A stretch of DNA of 17,573 nucleotides, from contig JBLRWQ010000058.1 in NCBI GenBank assembly GCA_047921175.1, positions 1-17,573 of the forward strand, in the 5' to 3' direction. Source of the DNA: T1Sed10-7 sp047921175 (GTDB lineage Bacteria; Actinomycetota; Nitriliruptoria; Nitriliruptorales; Nitriliruptoraceae). The notes under the pieces are model-generated. The model ran no database searches, was not told the origin of the DNA, and worked only from the letters and a program-made list of their open reading frames with translations. Position numbers and translations under genes: made by a program. Positions 7,872 to 14,567 of the stretch are shown piece by piece; position 1 is the stretch's first letter; each line of letters opens with the position of its first letter.

Positions 7872-8131
7872 TCATCGACCGGTTCCCGGGAAGCGGCCGC
7901 GATCGGGCAGCGACGCTCCACGGCGAACGCCCGGGGCCCCCGTCGGGGCCAGTTCGTTGGGCCACGCCGATGTAGGGCGCGCGGGCCAGCCGTTGGTCGT
8001 GGCCGGTCCCGCGTGACGCGAGCGTCGCTCCCGATGTGCGTCGGCCGTGGTGCTCGGGCGGTGATCTCGACGGCCGGTCAACGGACCTCCGGCTCTCGCC
8101 GGGAGAGCGAGGTGAAGGCGATCGATGCACC
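7872..8131. other. Intergenic stretch, no gene seen
   Basis: About 260 bases between tetR and the toxin-antitoxin promoter. Visible features are a TTCCCGGGAA palindrome at 7883-7892 and a small hairpin (GCTCTC at 8092-8097, GAGAGC at 8103-8108) with no T-run. I see no convincing frame or RNA gene. Confidence 0.4.
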
Positions 8132-8168
8132 GTGATGCATCACATCCATGTGCATGGGTGAGTACCTT
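8132..8168 (+). promoter_or_regulatory. Toxin-antitoxin promoter with two palindromes; probably leaderless
   Basis: GTGATGCATCAC (8132-8143) is a perfect 12-base palindrome, and CCATG-TG-CATGG (8146-8157) is a second inverted repeat. Both lie immediately upstream of a -10-like TACCTT at 8163-8168. The antitoxin ATG at 8175 follows after 6 bases and has no ribosome-binding sequence, the pattern of a leaderless actinobacterial transcript. The palindromes are well placed for autorepression by the antitoxin complex. Confidence 0.5.
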
Positions 8169-8174
8169 GTGTGT

Positions 8175-8375
8175 ATGCGAACCTCCGTGATCTTCGACGA
8201 CGAGCTTGCGGCCGAAGCCCGGGAGCTCGGCATCAACGTGTCCGAGGCAGCGAGGGAGGGGCTCCGTCAGGCCATCCGCCGCCGTCGTGCGGAGCATGAT
8301 CGCGCGGCCTACCTCGCCCACCCTGAGGTCGAGGATGCCGACTGGGACGAGGCCGAGTCCTGGGGCGAGGCGTGA
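8175..8375 (+). CDS. CcdA-like antitoxin
   Basis: 66 residues from ATG 8175; a longer frame back to 8148 would start inside the operator repeats. The N-terminus (MRTSVIFDDELAAEARELGI then NVSEAAREGLRQAI) is a ribbon-helix-helix-like DNA-binding segment of the CcdA/VapB sort. A basic stretch (RRRRAEH) and a strongly acidic tail (HPEVEDADWDEAESWGEA) follow; the tail would wrap and neutralise the toxin. Its stop overlaps the toxin's GTG (GTGA, 8372-8375), the usual coupling in type II toxin-antitoxin pairs. Pairing with a MazF-type toxin rather than CcdB is a known mix, as both toxins share a fold. Confidence 0.8.
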   Translation: MRTSVIFDDELAAEARELGINVSEAAREGLRQAIRRRRAEHDRAAYLAHPEVEDADWDEAESWGEA

Positions 8376-8686
8376 GGCGCGGAGAGGTCTGGCTCGCGCA
8401 GGTCGGCGGCAAGCTGCGCCCGGTCGTGATCGTGACACGCGATGAGGTGCTCGACGTCCGTGCCAACGTCACGGTGGCCGAGATCACCACCACGGCACGT
8501 GGGCTCACCGTCGAGGTCCCCATCGATCCGGACTGCGGGATCGAGCAGGCGTCGGTGGTCAACGGCGATGGCCTGCACACCGTGGCCCAGCGCAGGCTGA
8601 CCAAGCGCCTCGGGAGCGTGGACCACGACACGCTCGAAGGGATCTGCGAGGCAGTCACCGTCGCCTTGGGCTGCGACCAACGCTGA
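8372..8686 (+). CDS. MazF/PemK-family toxin (predicted mRNA endoribonuclease)
   Basis: 104 residues from GTG 8372, coupled to the antitoxin by a 4-base overlap. It starts with the family signature MRRGEVWLAQVGGKLRPVVI; Arg16 in RPVVIV is the usual active-site arginine. The strand AEITTTARG supplies the usual Ser/Thr residues, and the second conserved block reads ASVVNGDGLHTVAQRRLTKR, normally V-x-x-D-x-I/L-x-T-V-x-x-x-R-L. MazF enzymes cleave mRNA at short sequences to arrest growth. All visible key positions are kept, so it is probably active and held by the upstream antitoxin. Confidence 0.85.
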   Translation: MRRGEVWLAQVGGKLRPVVIVTRDEVLDVRANVTVAEITTTARGLTVEVPIDPDCGIEQASVVNGDGLHTVAQRRLTKRLGSVDHDTLEGICEAVTVALGCDQR

Positions 8687-8722
8687 CGGCAGCGACCCTG
8701 CTCAGGGGCGGTTCCGTGACCC

Positions 8723-8798
8723 GGGGCGGACGGTGCTGGGCCCGGCGCCGATGGTCGACACACAAGATGTCGGGGGTTCGGATCCCCTCCGCCCCACC
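8723..8798 (+). tRNA. tRNA-like sequence / degenerate tRNA 3' end
   Basis: GGGGCGG (8723-8729) pairs perfectly with CCGCCCC (8789-8795), and a T-arm is clear: GGGGG, loop TTCGGAT, CCCCT at 8772-8788, followed by A and CC. The distance between acceptor strands is that of a tRNA. A D-arm can be drawn (GGTGC / GCGCC, one G-U), but no canonical anticodon arm forms; the loop GTCGACACACAAGATGTC resembles the valine tRNA region with bases lost. The reverse reading gives GAEGIRTPD, a known artefact of tRNA 3' ends. It is therefore probably a decayed tRNA or an attachment-site copy of a tRNA 3' half, not a working tRNA. Confidence 0.45.
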
Positions 8799-9250
8799 TC
8801 CGTAGCCCCCTGGATCCGCTCGGGATCCTCCGGGTCGAGCCGGAGGTGTCACGGCCCTTCCTCGCCGGGCAGTTGACCGAGCGCTTCGTCTCGTCGTGTG
8901 CCCCCGTCGCTGAGGTCGAGGTGGACGCGGAACGGCTGCGCTCCGGGTACGACTCTCCCGGCACACGGGAGGACACGGGCGGCCACGTCAAGCTCCGGAA
9001 CAGCGTCCGGTTCTTTCGGCACGCCTGGTTCTCTTCGGGCACGCCTGGTTCGTCGATGCCAGGCGCCCCCGCTTCCTGTGGGACGTTGGCCGGGGGGGCG
9101 CTTCCCGAGCGACCTCGACGGATCTGCCGAGGTGGGGCCAGAGCTGCATCGACGGGTGCTGCTCGGTGATCGTCTCCGCGGCTGTCCGCGGGCGGAACCT
9201 CACGACCTCGATGCTGGCGCGCTCGTGCCGGCACGCGGCGTGGTGGCACG
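8799..9250. other. Gene-poor stretch between tRNA-like sequence and IS
   Basis: About 450 bases with no frame I can support on either strand. It contains a short tandem repeat (see 9019-9051). Weak frames such as one starting near 8846 have no ribosome site or recognisable family. It is likely scar DNA of an old insertion. Confidence 0.4.
9019..9051. repeat. Two copies of a 13-base repeat, period 20
   Basis: GCACGCCTGGTTC occurs at 9019-9031 and again at 9039-9051, both preceded by TTCGG-like bases. Only two copies are present, so this is a small local duplication rather than an array. Confidence 0.6.
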
Positions 9251-10123
9251 TCTCAGAACGTGTTTGCGATGGGGTCATCCGGCGAGTTGAGACTGCCAGG
9301 GACGGCGTCCGTGGCCGGGTGCGATCCGTCGAGTCATGATGCCGACCATGGCCCACTTGACCATCGCTTCAGCGGTGGCCGGGAGGCGTTCCTAGTCGTG
9401 ATCGAGTCGGCGGCAGCGCACGATCCAGGCGAAGGTCCGTTCGACCATCCAGCGTCGGGGCAGGACCGCGAATCCCCTCTGGTCGGCGGGCTTCTTGACC
9501 ACCTCGACCGCGACACGCAGGACCTGTCTGGCGTAGACCGCCAGCCGGCCCGCGTACCCGCCGTCAGCGAACACCGTGACCACCGACGGCATCGCGAACC
9601 GGAGCCGCTCGAGCACGGTGGCACCGCCGTCACGGTCCTGCACGCTGGCGGTGGTGATCGCCACCACCAGCAGCAGCCCGAGGGTGTCGACCACGATGTG
9701 GCGTTTGTGGCCGTTGCTGCGTTTGCCGGCGTCGTAGCCGCGAGTCCGGGCCCCGAGGGTGTCGGCCCCCTTGACCGACTGGGCATCGACGATCCCCGCC
9801 GAGGCAGCTGGGTCACGGCCGTCAGCGTCACGGAGCCGGTCACGCAACGCGTCGTGGATGCGGTCCACGGTGCCGTCCTCCATCCAGCGTCGGAAGTGCC
9901 AGTAGACGGTCTGCCACGGCGGCGGATCGTGGGGCAGGTGACGCCGCGCACAGCCGGTGCGCAGCACGTGGAAGATGGCGTTGACGATCTCGCGGCGAGG
10001 GTGCTTCTCGTACCGGCCGGCCAGGTTGTGGGCGGCGGCAACAACGGGTCGATGAGCTTCCACTGGGCAGCGGTCAGATCGGTGGAGGCACTACCGCCCG
10101 GCCCTCTCAAGCACGTTCGTAGA
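9251..10123 (-). mobile_element. IS5-family insertion sequence (inactive copy)
   Basis: An approximately 873-base element. The terminal inverted repeats at 9251-9272 and 10102-10123 agree at 17 of 22 positions, sharing a GAACGTG core and flanking TTG and GA. Between them, on the minus strand, lies one transposase gene with two disabling lesions. No clear target-site duplication is visible at the ends, so the exact boundaries may be off by a few bases or the flanks may have been rearranged. The helicase fragment begins directly beyond the right end. Confidence 0.75.
9275..10110 (-). pseudogene. IS5-family DDE transposase with frameshift and nonsense mutation
   Basis: The N-terminus TDLTAAQWKLIDPLLPPP (from about 10077) is in one frame; the rest, from AGRYEKHPRREIVNAIFHVL on, is in another. 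A single base is missing near 10030 (C/G-rich run CCGCCGCCCACAACC). The catalytic triad is present: Asp in IVDAQSVKGAD, Asp in VFADGGYAGR, Glu in RWMVERTFAWI. The second frame stops at TAG 9379-9377 where the family has Tyr (HD-Y-ERLP). Beyond it the frame reads ERLPATAEAMVKWAMVGIMT and ends at TGA 9277-9275. No AAAAAAG-like slippery site is seen, so this is unlikely to be programmed frameshifting. It is probably a dead transposase. Confidence 0.8.
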
Positions 10124-11099
10124 CCTCACCCCGCAGCTGCGCAGCTTCGACAGGCTTTCTCGCGGTCCCTTCCGCCGGGACTTCTTGCCAACGCACTCCC
10201 ACGGGCGGGCCCGGCACGGCAAGCCGACCCCCGGGAACGCACGAGGGCGAGGTATGGAGATCGCCCGTGCAGAGCCGGAGCAGTTCGAGAACGCCCTGAA
10301 CCGCCTGATGGAGACCCGCTCGCCACGCGAGGTCGTCCACGAGCTGACCAGCGGGCGCATCCTGCTGGCCCGGGCCTCCGAGGGGCTGCTCAGCTCGGAG
10401 GAACGAGAGGCGATCCTGTCCCCGACCGGGCGCCTGAGGGAGAGGCGCTGAACGCTGGATGACCTGCCGCTCCTCGATCAGTCTGCCGTACAGCTCGACG
10501 GGAGCCCCGCGATCGGGAAGCGGTACCTGCACATCGTCGTCGACGAGGCGCAGGATCTGGCGCCGATGCAGTTGCGGATGCTGCGGCGGCGGCTCAGCGG
10601 CGACGGTGCGATGACCGTGCTCGGTGACCTCGCCCAGGGCACCTCGCCGTGGGCCCCGAGCAGCTGGGGAAACCACCTCGGCAGTGGCGATATCGAGGTC
10701 ATGGAGATCGCACAGATCCGTCACAGCTACCGCACCACGGCACCGCTGCTGGACTACGCGAACCGGCTGCTGTCCAGTATCGACGTCGACATCGAGCCCG
10801 CGGCCTCCGTCATCACCGACGGAGATGAGCCGGCGATCATCCGGGTCGACGACGAGAAGGACCTGGATCGGCAGCTCGTGGCGTTCGTCGAGACCGTGCT
10901 ACCCGACGACGCTGACAGCGGGTCGATCGCGGTCATCGCGGACGAGGTATCCCTGGGGCGGGTCTCGCTGGCGTTCGATGACGCGGGGATCCGCCACACC
11001 TGGGCGGCGCGGTCACTGGACGAGCCGGTCACGCTGGTCCCGGCCACCTCGACGAACGGACTGGAGTTCGACCACTCCCGCCGAGCTACCGGCTGCTGA
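10124..11099 (+). pseudogene. HelR/HelD-type UvrD-like helicase fragment, truncated at both ends, internal stop
   Basis: From about 10290 the frame encodes the middle of a HelD/HelR-type superfamily 1 ATPase: ELTSGRILLARASEGLLSSE, then TLDDLPLLDQ, the Walker B VVDEAQDLAPMQLRML, the motif III region TVLGDLAQGTSPWAPSSW, RHSYRTTAPLLDYANRLL, and NGLEFDH. The N-terminal half with Walker A is missing: the IS right end lies just upstream, and residues between are not recognisable. An in-frame TGA at 10449-10451 stands where the family has Trp (R-W-T-x-D-D-L). After LEFDH the frame runs into RRATGC and stops, so the C-terminal motifs are lost too. Actinobacterial HelR removes RNA polymerase stalled by rifamycins; this copy cannot do so. 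Confidence 0.75.
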
Positions 11100-11100
11100 C

Positions 11101-11370
11101 GTGACGCCGGTATCCGCTACCGCTGCTCCGGTTCCGACCGCGGACACCTCCGAGACGGCGGTCGCGCCCGGTGCCCCGAGCCCTGCGCGTGGACCGGAGG
11201 AAGACGGTTGGTCCTGGTTCACCCCCTCGACCGACGGTGACGGGCTCCTGTACGTCACGCTGGCGGGGACGACCGCCAGGGTCGAGCAGGTCCCGTCCAC
11301 CGGCGGTGAAGGCGTCCCGATCGCGACGGGCCACGCGCTCTCCGACGGTGCAGCAGGTGCCGATGGGTGA
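11101..11370 (+). CDS. Uncertain small ORF after the helicase fragment
   Basis: 89 residues from GTG 11101, no ribosome site, not recognised. It has an Ala/Pro/Thr-rich first half, then a more protein-like segment (EDGWSWFTPSTDGDGLLYVT then LAGTTARVEQVPSTGGEG). Codon third positions are mostly G/C. It may be a C-terminal scrap of a lost gene; just upstream, this frame's bases could read LPPSYRLL, resembling a helicase C-terminus. Ends 14 bases before the convergent DUF6508 gene. Confidence 0.3.
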   Translation: MTPVSATAAPVPTADTSETAVAPGAPSPARGPEEDGWSWFTPSTDGDGLLYVTLAGTTARVEQVPSTGGEGVPIATGHALSDGAAGADG

Positions 11371-11384
11371 GGAGCTTCGGCTGC

Positions 11385-11816
11385 TCAGTCGGTCGGTCCG
11401 ACCAGTTCTCGTATGCGTTCGAGCACCGCAACGAGGTGTCCGTCCCGCAGGATGCTCAGCAGGTGCCCCTCCACGAACCGGTCGTTCCGGACGTGCGCGA
11501 TGAGCAGGATGCGGCACTCCTCGAGGGTCGCGGTGGCGAGCCGTTCGGGGTCCTCGTACAGCGCGACACCCCCCTCCTCGAGCCAGGTCGTCCAGTCGGT
11601 ACCGGTCACGACGTCTGTCTCGTACAGGCAGCCGACGAACGCCGCAGCCTCGGGTGCAAGGACCGCGTACGGCATGGTGAACACCCCGGGCTCGGTCTCC
11701 TCGCCTCCGGCGAACCGGCCCGGCTCGAACCCGTCGGTGGCGAGCACCGGCAGCCAGGACAGGGCCGGTCCCCAGTCGAGCTCTTCGGCGGGCGGTTGCG
11801 GTGGGTCGATGCTCAA
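11385..11816 (-). CDS. DUF6508 domain protein
   Basis: 143 residues from TTG 11816, preceded by GGAAGG with 8-base spacing. The upstream part of this long frame is low-complexity and overlaps another gene, so it is not counted. The body matches the DUF6508 pattern: a first block LDWGPALSWLPVL, then AAAFVGCLYETDVV, DWTTWLEEGGVALYEDPERL, ATLEECRILLIAHVRNDRF and a final EGHLLSILRDGHLVAVLERI. The R-N-D-R-F-x-E-G-H-L core is the most typical part. Family function is unknown; members are often single small genes in mobile or defence-rich DNA. Start position moderately certain. Confidence 0.7.
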   Translation of the reverse strand: MSIDPPQPPAEELDWGPALSWLPVLATDGFEPGRFAGGEETEPGVFTMPYAVLAPEAAAFVGCLYETDVVTGTDWTTWLEEGGVALYEDPERLATATLEECRILLIAHVRNDRFVEGHLLSILRDGHLVAVLERIRELVGPTD

Positions 11817-11882
11817 CGGAGAGCCTTCCGTCGTTGCCGGCTGGTGCACCCAACCACGTCGATCGGGGGTTGCGTGGTGGAC

Positions 11883-12588
11883 ATGATCATCGCCGTCATC
11901 GTCGTGGGCGTCCTCACTGGTCTCGGAGCGATCGCTGGCGGCCGTCGTCGGCGGCGTGGGCCAGATGCTGAAGGGACTGACGTCGTGCCGTCCGTTCCCG
12001 AGGTTGAGCCGGGGACCGACCTGGTGCTGCTCGAGGCTGACGGCGGTTCCTCCGTGATGATCCAGCCGGTCGACGACCTTCCCACGAACCTGGACGCGCT
12101 GCCGTCCAGCATCGCGCCTCGGCTCCTTGACGAGACCATCCGCGCGGCTCCGCAGTTGCAGCAGGTCGCGGCGGGGAGGGGTCACGACCTGTACCGGGTG
12201 GTGAAGATGCCGCCCGGCGGACTACAGAAGGTGGCCGACGGCAGCGGGAACCTCCGCGGGTTCGGGATGCAGGGCGGTCACATCAGCGGACATGCGGGGT
12301 TGCGCAAGGCGCCCCCTGTGGCGATCACCCCGGCTCTGGCGTTGACACTGGCGTCCGCCGCCGTCGGTCACCGATGGGCTCCAAGCGAACCTGATCGAAC
12401 GCCGCCAACTCCGTCATCTCCTGGCGCAGCTGGACCAGCAGGAGCAGCAGCTGCGCGAGCTCACGGACCGTCTCCTGATGGCGGCAACCTCTCCGCCCCA
12501 CGATGAGGAGCCACTGGAGCTTCTCGTCGGCACCGTTGACGGGGAGCCCCGGGCCTACGCCCTTCGGTCGTTGCCCGACGAGTCCTGA
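11883..12588 (+). pseudogene. Membrane-anchored hypothetical protein, apparent frameshift near 12365
   Basis: ATG 11883 opens with one N-terminal membrane helix (MIIAVIVVGVLTGLGAIAGG) followed by RRRRR, i.e. a cytoplasmic body. The middle includes LDALPSSIAPRLLDETIRAA, LYRVVKMPPGGLQKVADGSG and a second hydrophobic segment PVAITPALALTLASAAV. In this frame the sequence then turns into a Pro/Ala-rich run to 12506. One frame over, from about 12370, a highly protein-like helical stretch appears: GLQANLIERRQLRHLLAQLD, QQEQQLRELTDRLLMAA, ending YALRSLPDES at TGA 12586-12588. That stretch has no start of its own. One extra base between 12360 and 12376 would explain this. The family is not recognised; the hydrophobic segment followed by a coiled coil recalls hypothetical proteins whose C-terminal helices self-associate. 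Confidence 0.5.
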
Positions 12589-12679
12589 GCCGTGAGGTCG
12601 CCATGGACCTGTCGCTTGCGCCTCTGGTGCTCGCAGGTGCTGACAGCGGTTGGGCTCGGCTCCGTCGGGGCGGTTGCGG

Positions 12680-13525
12680 TCAGTTGACCTTCAGCATCAC
12701 CGGCTGTCGGGAAGCCACCTCGACACCGGGCAGGCGGCCGAGGATGGCGCACACGGCGGACGAGCGCTTGACGTTGAGTCCGTCGGTGGCGAGCAGATGG
12801 GCGTTGGTGAGCTGCCCGTGGGCGAGCAGGTACTCCCAGGCCAACGTGAGCATCCAGGCCGGAACGAACTCCGCGTCCTGCCCCTTCTCGACGGTCCGGT
12901 CCGTCTGGATCCACAGGCCGTCTCGTGCCACCTCGGTGACGAGGTTGCGGCGACCGCGTGCCAGCGTCAGGAAGGTCGGGTCCTCGTCCACGGTCCGTAC
13001 GAGGGCCCTGTACAGCGTCGTCGGGAAGACCTCGTCGGTCGTCTCGGCTGCCTGGGGTTGCCAGCTACTTGCCGCGTCCATCGACCAGTAGGCGAGCGCG
13101 GTGTCCCAGGCGTCGCGCAGGACGGGTTCGTCGGCAGGGCCTTCGAGGAGGACGGCGGTCTCGACGTTGGTGATGAGCCCGCCGGTCAGGTTCGCGGACC
13201 CGACCAGCGCCCGCGCGGTCCGGCCGCTGTGCGCGACGTACAGCTTCGGGTGGAAGGTTCCGCGGGCGGGGTTCGCGATCCTGACCCGGACGTCGGTATC
13301 GGCGACCGCAGCCAGGGCGGTCTGGGTCGAGGCGCCGCCGAACACCGAGGTCGCGACGAGCCGCCCTCGGTCTGCGAGTGCCTGCAGTTGGGGTTCGATG
13401 AGGTGGACCCCGGCGCGTCGCACGAACGCCGAGCACAGCACCGCCTCGTCAGGGGCGTCCAGCACGGCTCGGAGCCCGTCCAGCACGGGACGGTCGAGCG
13501 AGTGACCGGTCAGGGTCGCCTTCAT
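12680..13525 (-). CDS. Phospholipase-D-like nuclease family protein
   Basis: 281 residues from ATG 13525; an in-frame extension to 13735 is low-complexity and overlaps dprA, so it is not used. Residues about 10-160 carry one PLD-like unit: strands VLCSAF and LVATSVFGG, then the HxK signature FHPKLYVA (His92, Lys94), followed by ALVGSANLTGG, the usual GS-x-N-L-T turn. The Asp of a full HKD motif is not at its normal position (His99), as in many small PLD-like nucleases. The C-terminal 120 residues are not assigned. It is the last gene of the minus-strand cluster, 91 bases after dprA. It may nick or cut DNA, or bind it without cutting. DISARM DrmC-like proteins are one comparison, but no other DISARM gene is here. 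Confidence 0.75.
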   Translation of the reverse strand: MKATLTGHSLDRPVLDGLRAVLDAPDEAVLCSAFVRRAGVHLIEPQLQALADRGRLVATSVFGGASTQTALAAVADTDVRVRIANPARGTFHPKLYVAHSGRTARALVGSANLTGGLITNVETAVLLEGPADEPVLRDAWDTALAYWSMDAASSWQPQAAETTDEVFPTTLYRALVRTVDEDPTFLTLARGRRNLVTEVARDGLWIQTDRTVEKGQDAEFVPAWMLTLAWEYLLAHGQLTNAHLLATDGLNVKRSSAVCAILGRLPGVEVASRQPVMLKVN

Positions 13526-13616
13526 CGAGATGGCTGCGTGGTGGTTCCCGCTGTAGCGACGCGGGGCGGGTGACCCATCTCCCGCAGGTCCTCGCTCGCC
13601 GTGGTTGTGGAGAACC

Positions 13617-14567
13617 TCACTCGAACAGGCTCGTCTGGGATGCGGGGTCTGAGGCCAGTCGCGGTAGCGGTGGTTCGGGTGGCTGACGCGCGAGGTCGAG
13701 GAGGCCGTCGGCGGTGGCGGCGGGTTGGGCTCCAAGCCGCTGGAGCGCGACGGCTGCGTTGGCGTCGGGGTTCACGGCGACACGGCCGTAGCGGCGTCGG
13801 AGCGCCTCGGTAGCACCGCTCCAGGTACCGCCCTCGCCCTCGACGACCGCGGCGACGTAGGTGAGGTCGGCGAGGGCGTAGATGAGCCGGTTGCGGGCCA
13901 TGGCGTTGCCGACGGTGAACCCGGCATCGGGGTGGACGGGCGCGGCGAGGATGGCCTGGCCGTCGCTGACCAGCCGTCGCAGCGCGCCCTTGCGCAGGGC
14001 ACGACGGACCCCGTCGGTCAGCAGGGCGATGACCGTCCCGCCGTGTGCGATGGCCGCGTTGAGGGCGACGGCGTCGACGCCCTTCGCGCCGCCGGAGACG
14101 ACGTCCCACCCGTGGTCGGCGGCAGTCTCCGCTGCGGCGCGTGCGGCGTCGAGCTCGACCTCGGTGGCATCACGTGAGCCCACGACGGCGAGCCGGTCCC
14201 GTTCCGGGTCGGCGAGCAGGGCCGGATCACCAGCGACGTACAGCAGGGGTGGGGCGGTGGTGCCGAGGCGCTCGAGGTAGCGCGACGGGTACCGCGGATG
14301 GAAGGGGGTCAGCAGCGTGATGCTCTGGCTCTCGAGCTCGGAGGCGTGCAGCGCCGCGGCTGCGGTCCGCGCGGCGAGCAGCCGGAGCTCGAGGTCCTCC
14401 GAGGTGCTGGCCGCCTGCAGGTCGCCGCCGAGCTCCTCGAGGGCCGCCCAGAAGCGGGTGGGGGACAGGGGCCGGAGGTCGCTACGTCCGGGGAGCCGGG
14501 CCGCCAAGGCGACCGTCAGCACGTGACGGTCGTGGTCGGGGGAGGCTGGCAGCTGCTGGATGCTCAT
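13617..14567 (-). CDS. DprA-like protein (Rossmann-fold), predicted RqlI/PsyrA-type partner
   Basis: 316 residues from ATG 14567. The ATG overlaps the recQ stop (ATGA, 14567-14564), so translation is coupled. The DprA Rossmann fold is clear: LLYVAGDPALL, RLAVVGSRDATE (127-134), VVSGGAKGVDAVALNAAIAH (156-175), GTVIALL, and GFTVGNAMARNRLIYALAD (216-234), which is the F-x-x-R-N-R-x-I block, then EGEGGTWSGATEAL. Residues 1-90 are a variable N-terminal helical region in place of the SAM domain; no C-terminal winged helix is evident. Classical DprA loads RecA on incoming DNA in transformation, but this copy is tied to a RecQ-PRTase gene rather than to competence genes, like the antitoxin or restraint partner of RecQ-like helicases. 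That role is inference. Confidence 0.85.
   Translation of the reverse strand: MSIQQLPASPDHDRHVLTVALAARLPGRSDLRPLSPTRFWAALEELGGDLQAASTSEDLELRLLAARTAAAALHASELESQSITLLTPFHPRYPSRYLERLGTTAPPLLYVAGDPALLADPERDRLAVVGSRDATEVELDAARAAAETAADHGWDVVSGGAKGVDAVALNAAIAHGGTVIALLTDGVRRALRKGALRRLVSDGQAILAAPVHPDAGFTVGNAMARNRLIYALADLTYVAAVVEGEGGTWSGATEALRRRYGRVAVNPDANAAVALQRLGAQPAATADGLLDLARQPPEPPLPRLASDPASQTSLFE

Noticed and set aside
8092..8108. Intrinsic terminator after tetR
   Set aside because: A 6-base hairpin exists but no T-run follows and it is more than 200 bases past the gene.
8655..8966. Minus-strand ORF containing GAEGIRTPD
   Set aside because: This string is a well-known false protein produced by reading a tRNA 3' end backwards; it coincides with the T-arm and acceptor stem at 8772-8798.
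8233..9249. Long minus-strand ORF of 338 residues
   Set aside because: It is antisense to the clear antitoxin/toxin genes and the tRNA-like region, with Arg/Pro/Ser-rich composition typical of shadow frames in GC-rich DNA.
10010..10050. Programmed -1 frameshift in the IS5 transposase
   Set aside because: Some IS5-family members use it, but no A-rich slippery heptamer is present and a second nonsense lesion exists, so mutation is more likely.
9260..10462. Plus-strand ORF of 400 residues
   Set aside because: It is opposite the IS transposase and runs across the IS end into the helicase fragment; no family pattern is seen.
12680..13735. Longer start (13735) for the PLD-like protein
   Set aside because: The extra 70 residues are Pro/His/Arg-rich, overlap the end of dprA and have no family match; ATG 13525 begins the recognisable domain.
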